The notes under the pieces were generated by a model that was not told where the DNA came from, made no database searches, and worked only from the letters and a program-made list of their open reading frames with translations. The position numbers and the translations under genes were made by a program. From Aurantiacibacter rhizosphaerae (GTDB taxonomy: Bacteria; Pseudomonadota; Alphaproteobacteria; Sphingomonadales; Sphingomonadaceae): a stretch of DNA of 64,000 nt. Positions 1 through 9,152 of the stretch are shown piece after piece; within the stretch, counting starts at the first letter, position 1, and each line of letters begins with the position of its first letter. The DNA lies in assembly GCF_009807005.1 (NCBI RefSeq), contig NZ_WUBR01000001.1:1-64000 (forward strand), read 5' to 3'.

Positions 1-793
1 GCACGGCGCCATCGCCGGTGTGGAGAAGGTGCTGGTGGCAGACGATGCCGCCTATGCCGATGGCCTGGCCGAGAACGTCGCCCCGCTGATCGCCGGGCTG
101 ATGGACGGTTATGATGCCGTGCTGGCGCCTGCCACCACCACGGGCAAGAACGTGCTGCCGCGCGTTGCCGCGCAGCTCGATGTGATGCAGGTGTCCGACA
201 TCATCAGCGTGGAAGGGCCCAAGAGCTTTACCCGCCCGATCTATGCAGGCAACGCCATCGCCACGGTGGAGAGCAGCGATCCCAAGCTGGTGATCACCGT
301 GCGCACCACCGCCTTTGACAAGGCAGAGGCCAGCGGCGGCAGCGCCGCAACAGAGGCCGCCAGCGGTCCCGGCGATGCGGGGCTCTCCAGCTTCGTGGGG
401 CTGGATGCGGTGAAGTCCGACCGTCCCGAACTCACCAGCGCAGGCATCGTCGTATCCGGCGGGCGGGCGCTGAAGGATGCAGAGACGTTCGAGCAATATA
501 TCACCCCGCTCGCAGACAAGCTGGGCGCCGCCATCGGCGCATCGCGCGCGGCGGTGGATGCAGGCTATGTGCCCAATGATTACCAGGTCGGCCAGACCGG
601 CAAGATCGTGGCGCCCGAAGTCTACATCGCCGTGGGCATCTCCGGCGCGATCCAGCACCTTGCAGGCATGAAGGACAGCAAGACCATCGTCGCCATCAAC
701 AAGGACCCGGACGCACCCATCTTCCAGGTCGCCGACATCGGCCTGGTGGCAGACCTGTTCAACGCCGTCCCGGAACTGACCGAGAAGCTGTAG
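1..793 (+). CDS. etfA: Electron transfer flavoprotein subunit alpha, 5'-truncated by window edge
   Basis: This is the alpha subunit of the heterodimeric FAD/AMP flavoprotein that carries electrons from acyl-CoA and other dehydrogenases to ETF:quinone oxidoreductase. The open frame runs in from the left edge, so the true start is outside the window and the GTG at 20 is internal. About 264 codons are visible, compared with roughly 310 for the family. The C-terminal FAD-binding half is complete and contains [10 protein letters not shown], the [14 protein letters not shown] segment, [11 protein letters not shown] and [16 protein letters not shown]. etfB would be expected just upstream, outside the window. 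A hairpin follows directly after the stop. Confidence 0.96.
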   Translation, partial: HGAIAGVEKVLVADDAAYADGLAENVAPLIAGLMDGYDAVLAPATTTGKNVLPRVAAQLDVMQVSDIISVEGPKSFTRPIYAGNAIATVESSDPKLVITVRTTAFDKAEASGGSAATEAASGPGDAGLSSFVGLDAVKSDRPELTSAGIVVSGGRALKDAETFEQYITPLADKLGAAIGASRAAVDAGYVPNDYQVGQTGKIVAPEVYIAVGISGAIQHLAGMKDSKTIVAINKDPDAPIFQVADIGLVADLFNAVPELTEKL

Positions 794-815
794 GTTTTTC
801 CGCTATTTGACAACC

Positions 816-850
816 AGGGCCTCCCCCGTATGTTTGCGGACGGAGGCCCT
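816..850 (+). terminator. Terminator-like hairpin after etfA, overlapping the next gene's RBS
   Basis: A perfect 9-bp inverted repeat (AGGGCCTCC at 816-824, GGAGGCCCT at 842-850) lies 22 bases after the etfA stop. The run of T after it is weak (TTCTTGT). Its 3' arm contains GGAGG, which is also the only Shine-Dalgarno for the TTG start at 853. Confidence 0.6.
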
Positions 851-852
851 TC

Positions 853-1797
853 TTGTATCAACGCACAGTCCTGCCGGTATTTGCCGTCCTTACCGCGGTT
901 TTTGCCATTCCCGTTGCCGCGCAGGAGGATCTGCATCCCATCAATCCAGAAGCGCAGGAGCTGATAGACAGCGGAGCGATCCATATGCCCGACGGCCTGT
1001 GGTCGCTCAGCGAAGCCGTCGATGGCTGCTCCTTGCAACGGAACTTCCTGCTCGACGACAATCGCGTCACACTGGCCATGAAGCGCCTGCAGGGCGGCTA
1101 TCCGATAGAGTTCGCTCTGGTCGGCGGCGAGTTTGAACCCGATGAACCGCTGCAGGCAGGATTCCAGCCGGGTCGCAACGGGCTGGAGGAGCACAGGTTT
1201 ATCGGTGCGGCGTCGGCAGGAGATCGCAAGGGCGTATTCTTTTCCGCCCAACCATTTCCGCGCGGCGGTTTCGCCGCCCCAGCGCAAAGCGTGCTGGCGC
1301 CCGACACGCAATACTTCATCGCCCAAAATGACGAGGGTTATGCCGTGGTTCTGCGCACAGGGCGGATCGACCTTGCGCTCGACGCGCTGGAGCAATGTGG
1401 CGAGCGACAGCTGGCCAGCCTCGGTGTCGACCTGAATCGTCCCAACGGGATTTCCCGCAGTGCCGTTTTGCTCAACGCGGATGAGTTTTCCGACCAGTTT
1501 TCGCGCGCCTACGGCCGAGTCATTCAGCAACAACGCAGGAATGTAGAGAGCGATCTCCATATCCGGCTGGTGATCGATGGCGATGGCACGCTGGCCCACT
1601 GTCACGCAGGCGACGGCCTGACGCCACGGGCGCTTCGCGAAGCGGTTTGCGACATGGTGCGCAAGAATGGCGAGTTCCGGACTGCGCTGGACAATAATGG
1701 CCAGCCTATCGCGGATACATGGTCCACCAGGGTGGCATTCCGTATCATGATGGACCAACCCGGCGCCGATGGCACCATCCATCGTGCGCGGGACTAG
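853..1797 (+). CDS. Secreted protein with TonB C-terminal-like domain
   Basis: The 314-residue protein has a signal peptide (about residues 1-23, ending PVAAQ) and is therefore probably periplasmic. The last ~75 residues (hydrophobic strand, [35 protein letters not shown]) resemble the TonB_C / energy-transducer fold found in many sphingomonad secreted proteins, including its paired cysteines. There is no N-terminal TonB membrane anchor or proline-rich spacer, so it is unlikely to be a working TonB. The TTG start at 853 was chosen because GGAGG lies 7 bases upstream and a signal peptide follows at once. The stop overlaps that of the convergent DUF445 gene at CTAG. The substrate and role are unknown. 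Confidence 0.75.
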   Translation: MYQRTVLPVFAVLTAVFAIPVAAQEDLHPINPEAQELIDSGAIHMPDGLWSLSEAVDGCSLQRNFLLDDNRVTLAMKRLQGGYPIEFALVGGEFEPDEPLQAGFQPGRNGLEEHRFIGAASAGDRKGVFFSAQPFPRGGFAAPAQSVLAPDTQYFIAQNDEGYAVVLRTGRIDLALDALEQCGERQLASLGVDLNRPNGISRSAVLLNADEFSDQFSRAYGRVIQQQRRNVESDLHIRLVIDGDGTLAHCHAGDGLTPRALREAVCDMVRKNGEFRTALDNNGQPIADTWSTRVAFRIMMDQPGADGTIHRARD

Positions 1798-3044
1798 AAG
1801 ACCTGCGTTAGAAGGTGAATCGTAACACCAACCAGGCCGCCAACCAGCGTGCCGTTGATACGGATGAATTGCAGGTCGCGGCCCACGGCGCTTTCGATGC
1901 GGCCCGTCACCGTGCTGGCGTCCCAGCTTTTGACGGTGTGTGACACCAGCCCAACGATTTGCTCTCCATAGCGGTTCACCACGCCCACCAGCGTGCGGCG
2001 AGCAAAGCGGTTTATCTGCAGTTGCAGGCGAGGATCCTGCCGCAGGGTTTCGCCCAGTTCCGCCAGCGAGTGGCCGATCTCGCCGTTCATTGCGTCGTCC
2101 GGATTGCGGATCTTTTCAATCAGCGAGCGGCGCAAACGCTCCCACACGCCCATCCACCAGTCGGATACGGCGGGATTGGCCAGCAGGTCATTCTTCATCC
2201 GCTCCACCTTGGCGCGGGTTTCGGGATCGTGCTGCAGATCATGCGCCAGCTTTTCCAGTCCCTGCTGCACCTTGCTGCGCAGCGGATGATCGGGATCGAC
2301 CAGAATTTCAGCCAGCAGGCGATACAGGCCATCCAGCACCGAATTGGCGAGGCGCCCGTCCAGCCCCGCCCAGCGGATGATGGAATTGGCGCGATCCTGC
2401 ACCATGGTGCGCACCATCTCCTCGTTATCTTCCAGCGTCAGCCCGGCCCAGCGGATCATGCTGTCCATCAGCGGACGATGGCGATTGTCGGCAATGGCGG
2501 CTTCCAGCATGCGGCCCAGCAGCGGAGACACATCCAGCTTTTCCGCCTGCCGTGCGAGGCCTGCCTTCACCTGCAGGCCAAGCCTGTCCGGATCGAGCGA
2601 TTCGAGCAATTCCACGAACAATTGCGCAGCACCCGCGCGCAGGCGCCCTTCGGTAGAATCGCCGCGCTTCACCAGGAAATCACCCGCCGCGCGGGCCACA
2701 TTCATATCCCGCATGCGGCGCGCCACCACGATGGGGGTGAGGAAATTGGTGCGCAGGAACTGCGCCATCGTATCCGCAATCCGATCCTTGTTTTGCGGAA
2801 TGATGGCGGTGTGCGGGATGGGAATGCCCATGGGATGGCGGAACAGGGCTGTCACGGCGAACCAGTCTGCCAACCCGCCAACCATCGCAGCCTCCGCAAA
2901 GGCGTGCACATAGCCCCAGGCCGGATGCACGCTCAGCATGTTGTGCGCCAGCAGGAACACGCCCGCCATCCCTACCAGCAGCAGCGTGGCGGCGATCCGC
3001 ATGCGGCGCGCGCGATCGGGCGGCAGGGCGCCGCCGCCCTGCAT
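1794..3044 (-). CDS. DUF445 family membrane protein (YjiN-like)
   Basis: The 416-residue protein begins with one or two membrane segments ([19 protein letters not shown], then the [22 protein letters not shown] motif typical of DUF445). A long, mostly helical domain follows, and a C-terminal hydrophobic end ([20 protein letters not shown]) completes it. The family's function is poorly defined. The ATG at 3044 was chosen over the longer frame from 3098 because it lies 13 bases after the RND pump stop, with an AAGGG Shine-Dalgarno overlapping that stop. It is thus the third gene of the adaptor/pump operon, which may link it to envelope function. Confidence 0.88.
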   Translation of the reverse strand: MQGGGALPPDRARRMRIAATLLLVGMAGVFLLAHNMLSVHPAWGYVHAFAEAAMVGGLADWFAVTALFRHPMGIPIPHTAIIPQNKDRIADTMAQFLRTNFLTPIVVARRMRDMNVARAAGDFLVKRGDSTEGRLRAGAAQLFVELLESLDPDRLGLQVKAGLARQAEKLDVSPLLGRMLEAAIADNRHRPLMDSMIRWAGLTLEDNEEMVRTMVQDRANSIIRWAGLDGRLANSVLDGLYRLLAEILVDPDHPLRSKVQQGLEKLAHDLQHDPETRAKVERMKNDLLANPAVSDWWMGVWERLRRSLIEKIRNPDDAMNGEIGHSLAELGETLRQDPRLQLQINRFARRTLVGVVNRYGEQIVGLVSHTVKSWDASTVTGRIESAVGRDLQFIRINGTLVGGLVGVTIHLLTQVF

Positions 3045-3057
3045 CGTCAGGCTGCCC

Positions 3058-6000
3058 TTACTCGGCAGGCTGGGCCTCCGCATTGGAAGGTATTTCATCG
3101 CCTGGCTTGTATGTCAGCAGCCTTTCGCGCAGCCACGGGCCAAGCTTCTTCTCCAGCCCGTCTGCCAGGCTGAAGCCCGCGGGCACGATCAGCAGGGTCA
3201 GCAGGGTGGAAAGCAGCAGACCGCCGATCACCACCGTACCCATTGGCGCGCGCCACGCGCTGTCTCCGGTAAGCGATAGCGCGGTGGGCACCATGCCCGC
3301 CGTCATCGCCACGGTCGTCATCACGATTGGCTGTGCACGCTTGTGTCCAGCCTCGATAATGGCGGCCAGCTTGCCCGTGCCATCGTTCATCTCCTCGATC
3401 GCGAAATCGATGAGGAGGATGGAGTTCTTCGCCACGATACCCAGCAGCATCAGCATGCCGATGAAGACCGGCATCGAAATCGGGTCTGGCTGGCCGTTCT
3501 TCACAAGGCCCACCACAACCAGCGCAACGAAGCCGCCAAGAGGCGCGAGGAACAGCGAGCCCATGTTGACCAATGGAGATACAAGGCGGCGATAGAGCAG
3601 CACCAGCACTGCAAAAACCAGCAGCAGGCCGGTGATTACGGCGATGATGAAGCTTTCGATCAGTTCGCCCTGCCATTCATCCGCGCCAACCGGCTGATTG
3701 GAAACGCCGGTGGGCAGGTTCTGCATGATCGGCAGGTTGTTGATGGCGTTCAGCACATCTCCGCGCGCCACGTTTGGTGCGATATCCAGGCCCACGAAAA
3801 CGCGCCGGTTCTGGTTATACCGTTCAATCGAGGTTGGCCCCATGCCAAGCGAGATATCGGCCACGCGGCTGAGCGGGACGGAGCCGCCGCTGGCCGTTGG
3901 AACGGGCAGGTTCTCGATCGTGGAAAGGCTGCGCCGGTCGTTCTCTGCCAGGCGCACGCGGATCGGGATCTGCCTGTCGGACAAGGAGAACTTCGCCGCG
4001 TTCTGATCGATATCGCCCAGCGTGGCGATGCGGATCGCCTGGCTCAGCGCGCTGGTGCTGACGCCGAGGCTGGAAGCCAGATCCTCGCGCGGTTCGATCA
4101 GCAGTTCAGGCCGCTGGAGATCGTAATCGATCCGTGGTGCAACGGCACCTTGAACGCTTTCCATCTGCTCCACCAACGTATTTGCCGTGTTGAAAAGCAG
4201 ATCGGGATCGGAGCCGGACAGCATGATGGAGATGGCCCGGCCCGTGCCGCCACCGCCGCCCTGGTTGTTACGAAAATTGACGCGGGCATCGGGAATGTCC
4301 TGCAGCACCGGCGTCATCTCGCGTTCGAATTCCAGGCTGGTGCGCACACGATCATCGCGCAGCACCATGGAGATACGGCCCGAACCCTCATTGGCCACGC
4401 CCAGCGCCAGCGCCACTTCCTGTTCCTGGCTCAGGCGCTCGGTAATATTGTCGATGACTCTCTCGGTCTGCTCCAGCGTGGTGCCCGGCACCATGGAAAC
4501 GTCGATGCGGCTGAAATCGCTGTCATTATCGGGGAAGAATTGCTGCGGAACATTGCCGGCAATCACTATCGTCAGGCCCAGCGCGGCAACGCCCACCAGC
4601 ATCATCCAAACACGGTGATCGAGGAACCGCGCGCCCAGCCAGCGGGCCCTTGCGGTAAAGGGCGTGGAATAGCCGACGAGGCGGCCATAGATGATGCCGA
4701 CGAGGAAATTGACGAGGCCGCCAACGATGTAGGCCGGAATGGCCATCAGCAGGAACGTGGAGAAGGACGGGAATTCCACTCCGCTGGAGACTTCGGCCCC
4801 TTCCTGCGCAACTGCCGCAGATTGCTCCGCACCGCTGCCCAGCAGCATGGGAAGCCCCAGCAGCAGGAAATAACCCACCAGCAATGCCGCCACATGGAAA
4901 TACCAGCGCGTGGGCGCATGGCCGATGCGTTCGCGCATGGCGGAGAACGCCGTTGTATCCAGCGACCAGCGCAGAACGCGCATATAGCGATCCATCATCG
5001 GGCCTTCGCCATGTTCGGCCACGCCCTTCGCCTTCAGGAAATACGCCGCCACCATGGGCGTGATCATGCGCGCAACCGCCAGCGACATGAGGACCGACAC
5101 CACCACGGTGAGGCCGAAGTTCTTGAAGAACTGGCCGGAAATGCCCGGCATCAGGCCCACGGGCAGGAATACCGCGACGATACAGAACGTGGTCGCCACC
5201 ACGGGCAGGCCGATTTCATCGGCAGCATCGATGCTGGCCTGATAGGCGCTTTTGCCCATGCGCATGTGGCGCACGATATTCTCGATCTCGACAATGGCAT
5301 CGTCCACAAGGACACCTGCCACCAGTCCGAGTGCGAGCAGCGACAGCGTGTTCAGCGAAAAGCCGAGCAGATCCATGAAATAGAAGGTGGGAATGGCCGA
5401 GAGCGGGATGGCCAGCGCAGCGATGATCGTTGCCCGCCAGTCACGCAGGAACAGGAACACCACCACCACGGCCAGCAACGCGCCTTCCACCAGCAGCGCC
5501 ATGGAGCTTTCGTACTGGTCCTTCGTATAGTCGACCTCTGTGAACAGGCGCGTGAAGGTGACGCCGGGATTGGCCTCCTGCACCTGTTCCAGCACGGCGA
5601 CGGCATCATCGTAAACGCGGACATCGCTCTCCCCGCGGGCACGCGTGATGGAGAAGGTGACGACCTGCTTGCCATCCACTTTGGCCAGCGTGCGCACTTC
5701 GCCGAATGAATCGGTGACGCGGGCAATGTCGGCCAGCTTGATCGAGCGGCCACCGCCAAGGGCGATCTGCGCCTGCGAGAGTGCATAGGCATCCTTCGCA
5801 TTGCCCAGCACGCGCACGGACTGGCGCGATCCGGCGATCTCTGCCTGGCCGCCCGCGGCATTCAGATTGAGCTGGCGCAGCGCGCTGTTCACCTGGCTGG
5901 CCGTGACGCCCAGCGATTGCATGCGGCCGGGATCGAGGATCACCAGTATCTCGCGATCCACACCGCCGCTGCGGCGCACTTCGGCCAGTCCTTCCACCGT

Positions 6001-6507
6001 CAGCAATTGCTTGGTGACGGTGTCATCGATGAACCAGCTCAATTGCTCCAGCGTCATGTCGTCGGCAGAGACACCGAAGGACACGATGGGCTGAGAACTG
6101 GTCTGCTGCTTGAAGACGCGCGGCTCCAGAATGCCATCCGGCAATTCGCCGCGGATATTGTCTATCTCGCTTTTCACCTCGTTCACGGATTCGGCGATGT
6201 CCGTGCCAAGGGCGAATTCGATAACCGTTTGCGAGCTGCCTTCCGCCGCGGTGGAGCGGATTGTTTCCACGCCGTCGATCGTCTGGACGGCAGCCTCCAC
6301 CCGCTGCGTGATCTGGTTCTCAACCTCCGGCGGCGCGGCACCGGGTTGGGAAATGACGACAATCACCACCGGAAATTCGATATCCGGCTGATCCTGCACG
6401 TCCATGCCACGAAACGCCAGAATGCCCGCCAGCATCAGGCCGATGAAGGCAAGTATCGGGACGATCGGATTGCGGATCGACCAGGCAGAGATCTGGTTGA
6501 AGTTCAT
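3058..6507 (-). CDS. RND efflux transporter permease with extra membrane insertion
   Basis: This is an inner-membrane proton-driven efflux pump of the AcrB/HAE family. The canonical start ([14 protein letters not shown]), the first TM, the porter domain with the [10 protein letters not shown] loop and the TM4 proton-relay motif [13 protein letters not shown] (Asp pair at 402-403) are all present. At 1149 residues it is about 100 longer than usual. The excess sits between TM6 and TM7 (about 512-625) and contains two extra hydrophobic stretches, near 536-557 and 583-608. The adaptor gene lies 19 bases upstream and DUF445 follows. No outer-membrane factor gene is nearby, so it probably shares a TolC-type channel encoded elsewhere. 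The substrate cannot be told from sequence. Confidence 0.95.
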   Translation of the reverse strand: MNFNQISAWSIRNPIVPILAFIGLMLAGILAFRGMDVQDQPDIEFPVVIVVISQPGAAPPEVENQITQRVEAAVQTIDGVETIRSTAAEGSSQTVIEFALGTDIAESVNEVKSEIDNIRGELPDGILEPRVFKQQTSSQPIVSFGVSADDMTLEQLSWFIDDTVTKQLLTVEGLAEVRRSGGVDREILVILDPGRMQSLGVTASQVNSALRQLNLNAAGGQAEIAGSRQSVRVLGNAKDAYALSQAQIALGGGRSIKLADIARVTDSFGEVRTLAKVDGKQVVTFSITRARGESDVRVYDDAVAVLEQVQEANPGVTFTRLFTEVDYTKDQYESSMALLVEGALLAVVVVFLFLRDWRATIIAALAIPLSAIPTFYFMDLLGFSLNTLSLLALGLVAGVLVDDAIVEIENIVRHMRMGKSAYQASIDAADEIGLPVVATTFCIVAVFLPVGLMPGISGQFFKNFGLTVVVSVLMSLAVARMITPMVAAYFLKAKGVAEHGEGPMMDRYMRVLRWSLDTTAFSAMRERIGHAPTRWYFHVAALLVGYFLLLGLPMLLGSGAEQSAAVAQEGAEVSSGVEFPSFSTFLLMAIPAYIVGGLVNFLVGIIYGRLVGYSTPFTARARWLGARFLDHRVWMMLVGVAALGLTIVIAGNVPQQFFPDNDSDFSRIDVSMVPGTTLEQTERVIDNITERLSQEQEVALALGVANEGSGRISMVLRDDRVRTSLEFEREMTPVLQDIPDARVNFRNNQGGGGGTGRAISIMLSGSDPDLLFNTANTLVEQMESVQGAVAPRIDYDLQRPELLIEPREDLASSLGVSTSALSQAIRIATLGDIDQNAAKFSLSDRQIPIRVRLAENDRRSLSTIENLPVPTASGGSVPLSRVADISLGMGPTSIERYNQNRRVFVGLDIAPNVARGDVLNAINNLPIMQNLPTGVSNQPVGADEWQGELIESFIIAVITGLLLVFAVLVLLYRRLVSPLVNMGSLFLAPLGGFVALVVVGLVKNGQPDPISMPVFIGMLMLLGIVAKNSILLIDFAIEEMNDGTGKLAAIIEAGHKRAQPIVMTTVAMTAGMVPTALSLTGDSAWRAPMGTVVIGGLLLSTLLTLLIVPAGFSLADGLEKKLGPWLRERLLTYKPGDEIPSNAEAQPAE

Positions 6508-6526
6508 GTTGCGGAGCCTGCCGTAC

Positions 6527-7711
6527 CTATTCGGTTACTGGGCGAACCGTTTCGCCCTCCGTAAGGAAGCCGCCAGCGCGCAGCACGACCCGCTCTTTCC
6601 CGGAAAGCCCCGATGCCACCACGATGCCTTCATCGCTGATCATGCCGACTTCGATGGGGCGGCGAACCACGGTGTTGTCCTTGTCCACGATATAGACATA
6701 GCTGCCGTTGTCGTCGGAAAGGATGGCGCTTTCGGGAAGGCGCGGGGCGACCACGGTTTCGCTGGCCAGTTCGATGCTGGCAAAGCCGCCGGGGCGCAGC
6801 GCGGGATCATAGCTGAGCGCGCAGCGCGCCGTGCCCTGCCGGGATTGTTCATCCACCACGGGTGATTTCTGCCAGACGGTGCAGCTGAACTGCTCGTCCC
6901 CGCCCACCGGCGTGATCGTGCCGACTGCGCCGACATCGACGAGGTTAAGCTCTGCCTCGCCAATACGGGCCAGCAGTTCCATCTCGCCGCCGCGCGCGAT
7001 GGTGAACAATGCGCCTGCGCCCGGCCCTACGACCTGACCCGGCTCCACTGCGCGCGTCAGCACGAGGCCGGCGGCGGGTGCCACGATATTCAGCTGGGCG
7101 TTTCGGGCACGGCGTTCGCCCAATTGCGCGCGGGCAACCGATACACGCGCAACGGCGGCGTCACGGGTGGCGGTAAGACGGTCGATATCGGCCTGGCTGA
7201 TAAAGCCGCGCTCCACCAGTTGCAGGGCACGGTCCAGATTGGCCTGCGCCAGTTCGGCATCGGCCTGCGCCACCTTGATTTGTGCTGCCTGCGCGGATTC
7301 CTGCTGGCTTTGGACAGAGCGATCGATCACGGCCAGCACCTGTCCCTGGCGAACCCAGTCGCCCGCATCGACTGGCACCGAAACCACCCGGCCACCTTCG
7401 CCAACAGCGCCGACGGGAATTTCACGGCGAGCGGCCAGCGTCCCGGTCGCGTTGATCGCGCCCTGCAGCGTGCCCGCACCGGGCGCCAGAACGGTGACGG
7501 CAGGGACCGTGGTGTCTTCCGATGGTGCGAAAGCCACTTCTTCTTCGCCGCCGCTCAACATAAGCGCAGCGATCAGCGCGCCTGCCACCAGGATTGCCAG
7601 CACGATCCACATGCGCTTGCGCCCCTCGCGCCGGTCATCGGCGGAAGGCTCATCGTCCAGGATAATGCGGTCTTCGGTATCGACCGGATCGACTCGGCTC
7701 TCGTAATTCAT
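6527..7711 (-). CDS. RND efflux periplasmic adaptor subunit (membrane fusion protein)
   Basis: This protein links an RND pump to an outer-membrane channel. It has a short cytoplasmic tail, one TM (WIVLAILVAGALIAALML), a barrel-sandwich/lipoyl half-motif (GRVVSVPVDAGDWVRQGQVLAVID), a helical hairpin (residues about 125-190), the second lipoyl half (NAQLNIVAPAAGLVL) and a beta-barrel/membrane-proximal domain. An upstream ATG at 7720 exists, but AGAGG is only one base from it. The ATG at 7711 has a 10-base spacing and is preferred, giving 394 residues. It is the first gene of the operon with the pump and DUF445. Confidence 0.93.
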   Translation of the reverse strand: MNYESRVDPVDTEDRIILDDEPSADDRREGRKRMWIVLAILVAGALIAALMLSGGEEEVAFAPSEDTTVPAVTVLAPGAGTLQGAINATGTLAARREIPVGAVGEGGRVVSVPVDAGDWVRQGQVLAVIDRSVQSQQESAQAAQIKVAQADAELAQANLDRALQLVERGFISQADIDRLTATRDAAVARVSVARAQLGERRARNAQLNIVAPAAGLVLTRAVEPGQVVGPGAGALFTIARGGEMELLARIGEAELNLVDVGAVGTITPVGGDEQFSCTVWQKSPVVDEQSRQGTARCALSYDPALRPGGFASIELASETVVAPRLPESAILSDDNGSYVYIVDKDNTVVRRPIEVGMISDEGIVVASGLSGKERVVLRAGGFLTEGETVRPVTE

Positions 7712-7882
7712 CGGCACCATGCCTCTTTATGCGCGCGCAGGTATCATAACACGAGTGGCGACCCCGCGCGACCGGCCCGTTTGGCCGTTATTTCGCGCCA
7801 TAGACCGATGTTGGTGCACTGCGCAACGCGCCGCTCTGCCAATGCGCAACCCTGTCCGATGAAAGGCAGGGTCGTGAACGGC

Positions 7883-7917
7883 AAAAGGGACGGAAAGCCG
7901 CAGCTTCCCGCCCCTTT
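7883..7917 (-). terminator. Rho-independent terminator of the GlsB/YeaQ gene
   Basis: A 12-bp stem with two G-U wobbles (arms 7887-7898 and 7903-7914) closes a 4-base TGCG loop. Read on the minus strand, TTTT follows it. It lies about 75 bases after the stop of the YeaQ-type gene and before the promoter region of the RND operon. The rest of 7712-7990 holds no gene that I can see. Confidence 0.75.
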
Positions 7918-7990
7918 GGCGCGAATTGTATCAATTTGTCGTTTCAGTGTGCCGGCAGGGGCCAGCAGCAGTGATCAACGGCAGCAGTGA

Positions 7991-8254
7991 TTAACGAACG
8001 CGACCGCGCTGAACCAGATTTACGATACCAAGCAGGACAACGGCGCCCAGCAGGCTCATCAGCAGGCCGGGGACGCTGAATTCGGTAAGGGTGGCGCCAA
8101 CGCCGATCAGTGAACCGATGAAACGGCCGATGAAAGAGCCGATAACACCGACAACGATATTCCAGAAAATGCCCATCGAGGCATCACGGCTCATGATCAT
8201 GCTGGCAATCCAGCCGATGATGCCGCCTACGATAATCGCGATAATCCAACCCAT
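7991..8254 (-). CDS. GlsB/YeaQ/YmgE family stress-response membrane protein
   Basis: An 87-residue, three-segment hydrophobic protein: MGWIIAIIVGGIIGWIASMIM, then a glycine-rich middle (GVIGSFIGRFIGSLIGVG), then VPGLLMSLLGAVVLLGIVNLV. This matches the transglycosylase-associated/YeaQ family, small inner-membrane proteins often induced by stress, with no established biochemical activity. The start at 8254 has a perfect AGGAGG seven bases upstream. The open frame continues to 8353 but has no further Shine-Dalgarno. Confidence 0.92.
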   Translation of the reverse strand: MGWIIAIIVGGIIGWIASMIMSRDASMGIFWNIVVGVIGSFIGRFIGSLIGVGATLTEFSVPGLLMSLLGAVVLLGIVNLVQRGRVR

Positions 8255-8377
8255 TATATTCCTCCTGCGTAATGCCCCCATTTGTGGAGGTTGCAGGAAA
8301 GGAAACGCCGATTGCAGTAGGTTGTTCCGGTCACTCGATCCCGGCTGCTGCAATTTTGTTCAAAACGCGAGAATTGT

Positions 8378-8677
8378 TCAATATTTCAACTGGCGCTCAT
8401 ACAGGTCGCGATAATGCTGGATGCGGGTAACGCGCAGGCCCTGCATGCCGGAACGATCGACGGCGCGCTGCCAGCCGGCGAACTCTTCCAGCGTGAGGTT
8501 GTAGCGTTCGAGGACCTCGTCAATCGTCAGCAACCCGCCGTTTACGGCCGCAACAACCTCCGCCTTGCGACGCACGACCCAGCGCTTCGTCTTGGGAGAA
8601 GGAAGATCGTTGATCGTTAGCGGTTCCCCCAGGGGGCCGATCACTTGCGCTGGTCGGATTTTCTGGTTTTCGATCAT
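8378..8677 (-). CDS. sciP: SciP-type CtrA inhibitor (DUF1153)
   Basis: The 99-residue helix-turn-helix protein matches SciP, the small protein that in Caulobacter binds DNA and CtrA and blocks CtrA-dependent transcription. The signature is all here: VIGPLGEPLTINDLP, RWVVRRKAEVV (32-42), GGLLTIDEVLERYNLTLEEF and the C-terminal TRIQHYR. The ATG at 8677 has GAGGA six bases upstream. That ATG overlaps the stop of the upstream unknown gene as ATGA, so the two are probably translationally coupled. The divergent region ahead of the pair carries a CtrA-like box. Confidence 0.93.
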   Translation of the reverse strand: MIENQKIRPAQVIGPLGEPLTINDLPSPKTKRWVVRRKAEVVAAVNGGLLTIDEVLERYNLTLEEFAGWQRAVDRSGMQGLRVTRIQHYRDLYERQLKY

Positions 8678-9036
8678 GTGTTTCCTCGGGTGGCCCTTGT
8701 GTCGCAATCATTGTCGCAATCAACGTCGCGATCAGCGTGTGGACTATGTTGTGCAGCGTGGCCTTTGCGATTGGCTAAATCATCAGGGTTAACAACAGGT
8801 TCGTTTTCGCCCTGCAGGTGACATTCGTGTTGCGAGGCAAGATGCCGCGCGGAGTCGGCATCGAAGCTGGCAAGCACACTCGATCCGCAGGCGGCCAGCT
8901 CTGCGCGCAGCTCTCTGGCTGCGGTCAGCCGGGCGACGAGATCGGCCCATTGCAATTCGCACAGCGTATCCTCCGGCATTTCGCCGGTGGCGGAATTGCG
9001 CGAGTCGAGCGCTTCTGGAATATTCCCTTCGAACAT
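8674..9036 (-). CDS. Small hypothetical protein coupled to sciP
   Basis: This is a 120-residue soluble protein that I cannot assign to a characterised family. It has an acidic start (MFEGNIPEALDSRNSATGE), a helical middle rich in Leu and Ala, and a His/Asp/Cys-rich tail (HSPHADRDVDCDNDCD) encoded by a 12-bp tandem repeat. The ATG at 9036 is preferred to the GTG at 9042, though neither has a good Shine-Dalgarno. Its ATGA overlap with sciP suggests a shared transcript and co-translation. It could instead be an extended leader frame, but its coding character and position argue for a real gene. Confidence 0.65.
   Translation of the reverse strand: MFEGNIPEALDSRNSATGEMPEDTLCELQWADLVARLTAARELRAELAACGSSVLASFDADSARHLASQHECHLQGENEPVVNPDDLANRKGHAAQHSPHADRDVDCDNDCDTRATRGNT
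8701..8736. repeat. 12-bp tandem repeat, three copies, in the sciP-coupled gene
   Basis: Three consecutive 12-mers: GTCGCAATCATT, GTCGCAATCAAC, GTCGCGATCAGC. The period is a multiple of three, so copy-number change would lengthen or shorten the acidic, Cys-containing tail (DRDVDCDNDCD) without shifting frame. Confidence 0.85.
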
Positions 9037-9072
9037 GCCCACTGTATCTAGGCAGCAAGCGTCAAGATCGGG

Positions 9073-9088
9073 TAAATCTTGTTTTAAC
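9073..9088. promoter_or_regulatory. CtrA-like binding site between sciP operon and mnmA
   Basis: TAAA, seven bases, then TTAAC matches the alphaproteobacterial CtrA consensus TTAA-N7-TTAAC except for one base in the first half. It lies 37 bases ahead of the unknown gene's start on the minus strand and 65 bases ahead of mnmA. In Caulobacter the sciP promoter is itself controlled by CtrA, so the position makes sense. The match is short and could be chance. Confidence 0.4.
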
Positions 9089-9152
9089 CGAAACTTGACG
9101 TGCGCATTGGGGATTTTGCGTGATGCCCCGTGTAGTGTAGGGGCGCTGCATT

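Noticed and set aside
3343-5709. 788-codon open frame on the plus strand opposite the RND permease
   Set aside because: It is antisense to a certain gene, His/Gln/Arg-rich as expected from reversed GC-rich codons, and has no recognisable domain or Shine-Dalgarno.
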